From an uncultured Collinsella sp. (GTDB lineage: Bacteria > Actinomycetota > Coriobacteriia > Coriobacteriales > Coriobacteriaceae): a DNA stretch of 11,907 nt. The stretch is from NCBI GenBank assembly GCA_900541285.1, contig UQJA01000058.1, positions 1 through 11,907 on the forward strand. Reading direction: 5' to 3'. The notes beneath the pieces were generated by a model. That model had not been told where the DNA came from. It saw only the letters and a list, made by a program, of their open reading frames with translations, and made no database searches. This document shows, piece after piece, positions 5,908-10,896 of the stretch. The translations under genes were made by a program, and so were the position numbers. The number at the start of each line of letters is the position of its first letter. The first letter of the stretch is position 1.

Positions 5908-6009
5908 CATTTTAGGCGCGAAAAATAATGTACAAATCTATTCTGTCTGTGCATTAACGATTGCGTGGCTGGACGAAAAATGCCGATGCATCCTTCCAAA
6001 ACCGGACAC

Positions 6010-6031
6010 AAAAGGCCAAGACTGGCCTTTT
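6010..6031 (-). terminator. Bidirectional terminator for the small minus-strand gene
   Basis: AAAAGGCCA (6010-6018) pairs with TGGCCTTTT (6023-6031), 9 bp with loop AGAC. T-runs lie on both strands (TTTTT at 6028-6032 on plus, TTTT at 6013-6010 on minus). It lies 80 nt after the stop of the minus-strand gene ending at 6111 and serves as its terminator, or as a second stop for nhaA read-through. Confidence 0.75.
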
Positions 6032-6110
6032 TAATTCAAAATCGCTGTTACTAAAAAAGTAACAGTACTCATATTTGCTATTTTTTGACCACAGGCCCCA
6101 ATGACTAGGT

Positions 6111-6365
6111 TTATTCCACGGTGCCGTAGATGGCGCCCCAGCCGTGGGCGGCTAGGGCCGAGTTGAGCTGGTCACAAAGGGACTGGCGATCGTAATAGCC
6201 GGGCGGCAGCAGGTTGACGATCTCCATGAGATCGGGCACCAGGTCCAAGATTTCGGCCTGTACGATCAGATCGAGGCGGTCGATGGCGTGGCGGTCGTAA
6301 AACAGTCCGTCGACCAGGCGCTGCAGGTCGCCGAATTCCTCGGCCTGGAACGATCCGTATTCCAT
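6111..6365 (-). CDS. Uncharacterised small acidic protein, 84 aa
   Basis: I do not recognise a family. The ATG at 6365-6363 is preceded by AAGGAGG (6376-6370) with a 4-nt spacer, the same spacing as the GntR gene, which strongly favours it over the upstream in-frame ATG at 6395. The product is 84 aa and acidic. It is probably all-helical, with amphipathic leucine- and aspartate-rich stretches (FGDLQRLVDGLFYDRHAIDR, LDLVPDLMEIVNLLPPGYYD). It ends in a Gly/Trp/Tyr-containing tail (AAHGWGAIYGTVE). It has no signal peptide, membrane segment or metal-binding cysteine pattern (a single Cys). It stands alone, divergent from the aminotransferase and convergent with nhaA, with a terminator downstream. 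Codon use fits the neighbours, and a near-consensus ribosome site supports real translation. A cytosolic binding or adaptor protein is a guess only. Confidence 0.75.
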   Translation of the reverse strand: MEYGSFQAEEFGDLQRLVDGLFYDRHAIDRLDLIVQAEILDLVPDLMEIVNLLPPGYYDRQSLCDQLNSALAAHGWGAIYGTVE

Positions 6366-6384
6366 AGTGCCTCCTTGGGCGCCC

Positions 6385-6396
6385 CATGCCGGCATG
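6385..6396. promoter_or_regulatory. 12-bp perfect palindrome in the divergent promoter region
   Basis: CATGCCGGCATG is fully self-complementary. It lies 20 nt upstream of the small minus-strand gene's start, in the 149-nt region shared with the divergent aminotransferase. It could be a dimeric regulator's site or be incidental to GC-rich sequence. Confidence 0.25.
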
Positions 6397-6467
6397 CGCG
6401 GCGATTCGTAATTTATTGCGATGGACTTAATCTATCACGGCTTCATACCGTTGCGGCGGTGGCGGTC

Positions 6468-6473
6468 TATACT
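6468..6473 (+). promoter_or_regulatory. Candidate -10 (TATACT) for the aminotransferase gene
   Basis: TATACT lies 41 nt before the ATG at 6515, in the context GGTCTATACTTA. The same hexamer, in a similar GC-rich context, precedes the tatA/B-like gene (8258-8263). No -35 consensus is present at 16-18 nt. Confidence 0.45.
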
Positions 6474-6514
6474 TAGACGAACTGCAACGTACCGCTTCGC
6501 GAAAGGTCGCACCC

Positions 6515-7819
6515 ATGCAGACGATCTACCAGAAGATGGAAACCACCGAACTCGATGCCGCCATCGAGGCGCTCAAAGCCGAGGTCGCCGAGGTCAAGGC
6601 CAAGGGCCTGGCGCTCGACATGGCCCGCGGCAAGCCGTCGCCCTCCCAGGTGGACATCTCTCGACCCATGCTCGATATCCTCAATGCCGATGCCGATCTG
6701 CACGACGGCAACGTCGATTGTTCCAACTACGGCTGCTTTGAGGGTATTCCTTCGGCACGCAAGCTGGCAGGGGAGTTCTTGGGCTGCCCCCCCGAGCAGA
6801 CGCTCGTGCTGGGTTCGTCGAGCCTGCTGATCGAGCACGATATCGCCGGTATGTTCTGGCGCTGCGGCTCGTGCGGCAGCGAGCCTTGGGAGGCTTACGA
6901 GGCCGCGCATGACGGCAAGAAGGTCAAGTTCCTGTGCCCTGTTCCCGGCTACGACCGCCACTTTGGCATCACCGCCGATCTGGGTATCGAGAACGTCCCC
7001 GTCGCGATGACCGACAACGGCCCCGACATGGACGAGGTCGAGCGCCTGGTTGCCGCCGACGACTCCATCAAGGGTATCTGGTGCGTGCCCAAGTATTCCA
7101 ACCCCACGGGCATTACCTTTAGCGAGGACACCGTGCGTCGCCTGGTCGAGATGCCCACGGCCGCGCCCGATTTCCGCATCTTCTGGGACAACGCCTACTG
7201 CGTGCACGACCTGTACGACGAGACCGACGAGCTCGCCAATATCTTCGACCTCGCTCGCGCGGCGGGCACCGAGGATCGCGTGGTGGCCTTCGCCTCGACG
7301 TCCAAGATCACCTTCCCGGGCGCCGGTATCGGCTTTATCGGCGCGAGCCCCGCGGTAATTGCCGAGTTCTCCAAGCGCCTGAAGGCCGGTCTGATCAGCG
7401 CCGACAAGCTCAACCAGCTGCGCCATGTGCGTTTCCTTCCCACCATCGAGGCGGTCAAGGAGCATATGAAAAAGCATGCCGAGTTCTTGCGCCCGCGCTT
7501 TGAGGCCGTTGAGCGCAAGCTCACCGAGGGCCTGGGCGATACGGGTTGCGCCACCTGGACGCATCCCCGCGGCGGCTACTTTGTGAGCTTTGATGGTCCC
7601 GAGGGCTCGGCCCAGAAGGTCGCCGCGCTTTGTGCCGACCTGGGCGTCAAGCTCACGCCGGCTGGTGCCACTTGGCCTTATGGCAAGGACCCGCGCGACA
7701 CCAACATCCGCATCGCGCCGAGCTATCCCACGGTCGAGGACCTGGAGGCAGCGCTCGACGTACTGGTGCTGGCCGTCAAGCTCGTCGCTGCCGAGCTTGC
7801 GCGTGCCGAGCGCGCCTAA
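6515..7819 (+). CDS. Class Ic aspartate aminotransferase-like PLP enzyme
   Basis: Pyridoxal-phosphate aminotransferase of fold type I. It resembles the class Ic family, first described for actinobacterial aspartate aminotransferase (Pfam Aminotran_MocR / Asp_aminotransf type). The likely reaction is aspartate plus 2-oxoglutarate to oxaloacetate plus glutamate. Key elements: NYGCFEGIPSARKLAGEFLG (71-90), LGSSSL (99-104) for the cofactor phosphate, PKYSNPTGITF with N196, and FWDNAYCVHD with D225 and Y228. The Schiff-base lysine K264 is in STSKITFPGAG, and NIRIAPSYP carries the substrate-carboxylate arginine. The length of 434 aa fits the family. The ATG at 6515 has GAAAGG (6499-6504 region) upstream; a later in-frame ATG at 6536 is less likely. 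The STAS gene follows 51 nt downstream but has its own ribosome site and possibly its own promoter. Substrate specificity is inferred from family only. Confidence 0.9.
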   Translation: MQTIYQKMETTELDAAIEALKAEVAEVKAKGLALDMARGKPSPSQVDISRPMLDILNADADLHDGNVDCSNYGCFEGIPSARKLAGEFLGCPPEQTLVLGSSSLLIEHDIAGMFWRCGSCGSEPWEAYEAAHDGKKVKFLCPVPGYDRHFGITADLGIENVPVAMTDNGPDMDEVERLVAADDSIKGIWCVPKYSNPTGITFSEDTVRRLVEMPTAAPDFRIFWDNAYCVHDLYDETDELANIFDLARAAGTEDRVVAFASTSKITFPGAGIGFIGASPAVIAEFSKRLKAGLISADKLNQLRHVRFLPTIEAVKEHMKKHAEFLRPRFEAVERKLTEGLGDTGCATWTHPRGGYFVSFDGPEGSAQKVAALCADLGVKLTPAGATWPYGKDPRDTNIRIAPSYPTVEDLEAALDVLVLAVKLVAAELARAERA

Positions 7820-7833
7820 CACGCGGCTTCCCG

Positions 7834-7839
7834 TACTAT
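7834..7839 (+). promoter_or_regulatory. Weak candidate -10 (TACTAT) before the STAS gene
   Basis: TACTAT lies in the 51-nt gap 37 nt before the STAS ATG and resembles the other -10 elements of this window. No -35 is visible, and co-transcription with the aminotransferase remains equally possible. Confidence 0.25.
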
Positions 7840-7850
7840 CCGCACTTTCG

Positions 7851-7868
7851 ATACGTAAAGGAGCGTAT
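7851..7868 (+). promoter_or_regulatory. Inverted repeat presenting the STAS ribosome site in its loop
   Basis: ATACG (7851-7855) and CGTAT (7864-7868) pair around the loop TAAAGGAG, which is the Shine-Dalgarno of the gene starting at 7871 (spacer 7 nt). The stem is only 5 bp and AU-rich at one side, so the effect may be modest. Confidence 0.35.
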
Positions 7869-7870
7869 AC

Positions 7871-8185
7871 ATGGATTTGGGTATTTCCACCAACCCCACG
7901 CCAGAGCTCTACACCATTAAGGTAACCGGCGAGATCGATATCTCTAACGCCGATAGCCTGCGTAATGCCATCGACCTGGCGCTCGAGCAGCCCACTGAGG
8001 CCGTTGAGCTCGATTTTGCCCAGGTGAGCTACATCGATTCGACGGGCATTGGCGTGCTTGTGGGCGCCGCGCACCACGCGGTCGACCACGGCAAGCGTTT
8101 TAGCTGCACCAATGTGCAGCCCCCGGTAATGCGCGTGGTTCAGCTGTTGGGTGTCGACCAGGAGATTTCGATCACCGCTGCATAA
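7871..8185 (+). CDS. STAS-domain anti-sigma-factor antagonist
   Basis: Single-domain STAS protein of the SpoIIAA/RsbV type. In the known partner-switching scheme the unphosphorylated form binds an anti-sigma serine kinase and releases its sigma factor. The 104 residues cover the complete domain: YTIKVTGEIDISNADSLRNA (14-33), then the strand LDFAQVSYIDSTGIGVLVGA. The serine of DSTGIG is the conserved phosphorylation site, and a terminal helix ends in QLLGVDQEISI. The ATG at 7871 has AAAGGAG (7857-7863), spacer 7 nt. No anti-sigma kinase (RsbW/SpoIIAB type), phosphatase or sigma factor is adjacent, so its partner must lie elsewhere. It could be part of a stress or envelope response; that is inference. 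Assignment of the domain is firm, the pathway is not. Confidence 0.9.
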   Translation: MDLGISTNPTPELYTIKVTGEIDISNADSLRNAIDLALEQPTEAVELDFAQVSYIDSTGIGVLVGAAHHAVDHGKRFSCTNVQPPVMRVVQLLGVDQEISITAA

Positions 8186-8234
8186 TCTTTGCCCCCAAAA
8201 GGGCGTGCCGTTTGGCATATGTTTGTGATGCGCT

Positions 8235-8252
8235 CGGACGTTTTGGCGTCCG
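8235..8252. repeat. Inverted repeat just upstream of the tat promoter
   Basis: CGGACG (8235-8240) and CGTCCG (8247-8252) form a perfect 6-bp dyad with spacer TTTTGG, ending 5 nt before the TATACT at 8258. It occupies the -35 position, where no -35 consensus exists. It lacks a T-tract, so I prefer a protein-binding site or a transcript-end hairpin of the STAS gene to a true intrinsic terminator. Confidence 0.35.
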
Positions 8253-8257
8253 GGCGC

Positions 8258-8263
8258 TATACT
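8258..8263 (+). promoter_or_regulatory. Candidate -10 (TATACT) of the tat-hyp cluster
   Basis: TATACT in GCGCTATACTTGAC resembles the -10 before the aminotransferase. Initiation about 7 nt downstream would give a leader of roughly 70 nt to the GTG start at 8339. It would be the main promoter for a cluster of at least tatA/B, tatC and hypA. Confidence 0.45.
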
Positions 8264-8338
8264 TGACCGAATGAATAGACGAGTTCCGGCCGAATGGCGC
8301 GGTGCGGGCTCGACTCACATCGAGCCTTGGAGGTATGT

Positions 8339-8947
8339 GTGTTTGGTATTGGAGAGGGTGAGCTCGCGATCATCGTGGTCTTCGGCTTTTTGCTGTTTGG
8401 CCCGGATAAGCTCCCACAGATGGGCCGCACGATCGGCCGTGCCATCCGTCAGTTCCGCGAGACGCAGGAAAAGATGACGGCCGTTGTTCAGTCCGAGATT
8501 ATCGATCCGGTAAGTGAGGCCGCTTCGGCACCGGTCAAGCCCAAGAAGGCTGCTGCGACCGACGACGATTCCGATGCGGACGAGGATGCCGCCGAGACGG
8601 CAGCGCCCGCCAAGAAGGAGACCTTTGCCGAGCGTCGCGCCCGTCTTGCTGCCGAGAAGGCCGCGAGCGAGGGTGCCACCGAGGGCGAAGGCGCTGCTGA
8701 TGAGGCCGAGAGCGCCGAGCCCGCCAAGGCCGAGCCTGCTGCTGATAATCTCGCGCCCCCCGCCCCTGCCGGCCCGGAGCCTGCTGCAGATCCGGAGCCC
8801 GAGCCCGAGCCGGCAGAGCCCACGACGGCTGACCTCTACGCCCGTCGTCCCCGCAAGCGCAAGGCTGTCGTCGACCAGCTCGCCCGCGAGCTCGAGGCCG
8901 AGGACGACGCTGCTGCCGCCGACGCCCCGAAGGGAGGCGATGAGTAA
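8339..8947 (+). CDS. Twin-arginine translocase TatA/TatB-family subunit with long charged tail
   Basis: Membrane component of the Tat system, which exports folded, often cofactor-bearing proteins. The start is the GTG at 8339 with TTGGAGG (8327-8333), 5-nt spacer. It gives the classical N-terminus FGIGEGELAIIVVFGFLLFG, a short transmembrane segment with the early glutamate typical of TatB, then GPDKLPQMGRTIGRAIRQFR as hinge and amphipathic helix. An upstream in-frame ATG (8294) would add 15 residues before this motif and lacks a ribosome site. The product is 202 aa. From about residue 60 on it is low-complexity Ala/Glu/Pro/Lys-rich, with a PEPEPEP stretch, and it ends in a helix of charged residues. 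The N-terminus and GP motif look TatB-like, but if this is the only such gene in the genome it may serve as TatA as well. It overlaps tatC by one base, implying translational coupling. Confidence 0.93.
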   Translation: MFGIGEGELAIIVVFGFLLFGPDKLPQMGRTIGRAIRQFRETQEKMTAVVQSEIIDPVSEAASAPVKPKKAAATDDDSDADEDAAETAAPAKKETFAERRARLAAEKAASEGATEGEGAADEAESAEPAKAEPAADNLAPPAPAGPEPAADPEPEPEPAEPTTADLYARRPRKRKAVVDQLARELEAEDDAAAADAPKGGDE

Positions 8948-9741
8948 TGCCTATCGGACCTGCGCGTATGCCGCTCTTCGATCACCTGGGAGAGCTTCGT
9001 CGCCGCCTGACCATCGTGGTCGTGTCGGTGTTTGCCGCCGCTATCGTGCTGTATTTCGCCACACCCGTGGTGCTCGACATCCTGAAAGATCCCATCCGCT
9101 CCTTTGTGCCGGACGGTAAGTTCTACATCACCACCACGCTCGGCGGTTTTGGCTTGCGCTTCTCGCTGGCCATCAAGATGGCCGTGGTCATGTGCACGCC
9201 CATGATCATCTGGCAGATCCTGGCATTTTTCCTGCCGGCGCTTCGCCCCAACGAGCGCAAGTGGGTCGTGCCCACGGTGCTCGCCTCGACGGTGCTGTTC
9301 TTCCTGGGCGCCATCTTTTGCTACTTCATCATTATCCCGGCAGGCTTTGAGTGGCTCATCGGCGAAACCTCGGCTGTCGCCACGGCGTGGCCCGATCTGG
9401 AGAACTACGTCAACATGGAGCTGCTCTTTATGTTCGGCTTTGGTGTGGCGTTTGAGCTGCCGCTCATCATCTTCTACCTGTCCGTCTTCCACATCGTGTC
9501 CTACGCGGCCTTCCGCAGTGCCTGGCGTTATGTATACGTTGGCCTGCTTGTAGGCTCCGCTGTGATTACGCCCGACGGCTCGCCCGTTACGCTGGGCCTC
9601 ATGTATGGCGCCCTGCTCTCGCTCTACGAGATTTCGCTTGCCATCGCCCGTGTGGTCATTACCGCACGCGAGGGCAAGGAGGGCTTGTTTGTGAGCCGTC
9701 TGGACCTGTTTTCGGACGACGAAGAGGACGACGAGGAGTAA
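8947..9741 (+). CDS. tatC: Sec-independent protein translocase TatC
   Basis: Polytopic core of the Tat translocase that binds the twin-arginine signal peptide. Family landmarks are FDHLGELRRRL with the conserved glutamate E16, QILAFFLPALRPNERKW (the cytoplasmic P/E loop that contacts the signal peptide), AIFCYFIIIPAGFEWL, FGFGVAFELPLIIFYL and the late loop ITPDGSPVTLGLMYG. Six hydrophobic segments and 264 aa match the family. The C-terminus is unusually acidic (SDDEEDDEE). The ATG at 8947 overlaps the preceding stop in TAATG and has GGGAGG (8932-8937); the in-frame ATG at 8968 is a less likely alternative start. hypA begins 6 nt after its stop, so the Tat and nickel-maturation genes form one operon. 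Confidence 0.97.
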   Translation: MPIGPARMPLFDHLGELRRRLTIVVVSVFAAAIVLYFATPVVLDILKDPIRSFVPDGKFYITTTLGGFGLRFSLAIKMAVVMCTPMIIWQILAFFLPALRPNERKWVVPTVLASTVLFFLGAIFCYFIIIPAGFEWLIGETSAVATAWPDLENYVNMELLFMFGFGVAFELPLIIFYLSVFHIVSYAAFRSAWRYVYVGLLVGSAVITPDGSPVTLGLMYGALLSLYEISLAIARVVITAREGKEGLFVSRLDLFSDDEEDDEE

Positions 9742-9747
9742 ATCGGT

Positions 9748-10104
9748 ATGCACGAGGTTGGCATTGTCAACGGCATACTCGATACAGTGATTCGCGCGGC
9801 GCGTGGGGCGGGGGCCTCGCGCGCCGTTTTGGTAACGCTGCGTATCGGGGATATGACCGAGGTCGTGCGCGAGGCACTCGACTTTGCGTGGGAGACGTTT
9901 CGCGACGAGGACCCGCTCACGCGCGGCTGCGAGCTTGCCGTGGAGGAAGTCCATCCACAAAGCGAGTGTCTGGACTGCGGCGAGGTCTTCGAGCACGACC
10001 GCTTCCATTGCCGCTGTCCCCAGTGTGGCGGCGCCAACGTGCGTCTGCTGCACGGCCGCGAACTCGACATCGCAAGTATCGAGATCGAGACCCCCGACGA
10101 TTAG
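9748..10104 (+). CDS. hypA: Hydrogenase/urease nickel incorporation protein HypA
   Basis: Nickel metallochaperone that, with HypB, delivers Ni2+ to the large subunit of [NiFe]-hydrogenase. The N-terminal Met-His-Glu (H2, E3) nickel site is intact, which also fixes the start. The structural zinc site is C74-x2-C77 and C90-x2-C93 in SECLDCGEVF and CRCPQCGG, with an extra cysteine at 88. At 118 aa it is the usual length. Its ribosome site GAGGAG (9733-9738) lies inside the end of tatC, 9 nt from the ATG, so it is translated from the tat mRNA. hypB follows after 54 nt. No hypC, D, E or F and no hydrogenase genes are in the window; urease remains an alternative client. Confidence 0.96.
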   Translation: MHEVGIVNGILDTVIRAARGAGASRAVLVTLRIGDMTEVVREALDFAWETFRDEDPLTRGCELAVEEVHPQSECLDCGEVFEHDRFHCRCPQCGGANVRLLHGRELDIASIEIETPDD

Positions 10105-10128
10105 CCCGCCAGCAACCTGGGGACGGGG

Positions 10129-10134
10129 TATAAA
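10129..10134 (+). promoter_or_regulatory. Weak candidate -10 (TATAAA) before hypB
   Basis: TATAAA lies in the 54-nt hypA-hypB gap, 25 nt before the hypB ATG, and overlaps nothing coding. No convincing -35 is found at 16-18 nt. It may give hypB a secondary promoter. Confidence 0.25.
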
Positions 10135-10158
10135 TGGTAGAAGTAAGGAGCGCCGAGT

Positions 10159-10842
10159 ATGGCCGAGAAAACGATTGATATCGCATCGCCAATTCTGTCG
10201 CGCAATGAGCGCCTGGCAGATCAGCTGCGACAGCGATTTAAAGAGACAAACACCTATGTGATCAATGTGCTGTCGAGCCCCGGTTCGGGCAAGACCACCA
10301 CGATCCTGGGCACCAACGAGCGCCTGCGCGACAAGGCTGGCCTGCGCTGTGCCGTCATCGAGGGCGATATTGCCTCGGATGTCGACGCCATCACCATGAA
10401 GGAAGCCGGCATGCCCGCCATCCAGATCAACACGGGTGGCCTGTGCCACCTCGAGGGCAACATGATCATGGAGGCCGTTGACGCGTTCGACCAGGCCGTC
10501 GGTCTGGAGAACATCGACGTCATCTTTATCGAAAACGTGGGCAACTTGGTCTGCCCGGTCGACTTTGACCTGGGTGAGAACCTGTCCATCATGATTCTCT
10601 CGGTGCCCGAGGGCGACGACAAGCCCATCAAGTACCCGGGCATCTTCCAGCACGCCGGCGCGCAGCTGCTCAATAAGGTCGACGTGGCCCCGGCTTTCGA
10701 TTTTGACATGGATAGGTATACTAAGACACTCGATGACCTCAATCCGCAGGCGCCGCGGTTTGCCGTGAGCGCGCGCAAGGGCGAGGGCATGGATGCCTGG
10801 TGCGATTGGCTCATCGGGCAGATCGAGCAAGCAAGGGCGTAA
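10159..10842 (+). CDS. hypB: Hydrogenase nickel incorporation GTPase HypB (no N-terminal nickel-binding extension)
   Basis: G3E-family GTPase that drives nickel release and insertion during [NiFe]-hydrogenase maturation. Nucleotide motifs: P-loop SSPGSGKTT (39-47), IEGDI (67-71) and NKVD (172-175). The GTPase-domain metal site is complete, with C96-H97 in GGLCHLEGNM and C132 in ENVGNLVCPVDFDLGE; these correspond to the known dimer-interface Cys/His/Cys ligands. At 227 aa it is the short form. The first 30 residues have neither the CxxCGC high-affinity nickel motif of E. coli HypB nor a histidine-rich storage stretch. The ATG at 10159 has TAAGGAG (10144-10150) with an 8-nt spacer. It lies 54 nt after hypA and 54 nt before the topoisomerase. 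Confidence 0.96.
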   Translation: MAEKTIDIASPILSRNERLADQLRQRFKETNTYVINVLSSPGSGKTTTILGTNERLRDKAGLRCAVIEGDIASDVDAITMKEAGMPAIQINTGGLCHLEGNMIMEAVDAFDQAVGLENIDVIFIENVGNLVCPVDFDLGENLSIMILSVPEGDDKPIKYPGIFQHAGAQLLNKVDVAPAFDFDMDRYTKTLDDLNPQAPRFAVSARKGEGMDAWCDWLIGQIEQARA

Positions 10843-10896
10843 ATCGGCCGCCATACGGGCGGGCGTAGCCGCAGAGACACGAGATAGGAGCCTCTT

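Larger units (their letters stand above)
5779..6110. other. Convergent intergenic region, nhaA / small minus-strand gene
   Basis: These 332 nt separate convergent genes. They contain a weak hairpin CGCGT/ACGCG (5812-5816/5822-5826) followed by TTTT right after nhaA, a 15-bp bidirectional terminator (5872-5907), a 9-bp bidirectional terminator (6010-6031) and an 8-bp dyad CTGTTACT/AGTAACAG (6045-6052/6058-6065). CCGGACAC occurs twice (5851-5858 and 6002-6009). A 66-codon GTG-initiated reading frame (5834-6034) crosses both terminator hairpins, has no ribosome site I can see and no family resemblance, so I do not call it a gene. From about 5908 on, the base composition is clearly AT-richer than in the genes. 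Confidence 0.6.

Noticed and set aside
5834..6034. 66-codon plus-strand frame between nhaA and the small minus gene
   Set aside because: It begins with GTG without a ribosome site and reads through two bidirectional terminators; kept only as an intergenic observation.
6473..8218. 581-codon open frame on the minus strand opposite the aminotransferase and STAS genes
   Set aside because: Same antisense shadow effect; no ribosome site, no recognisable motif, and it spans a gene boundary.
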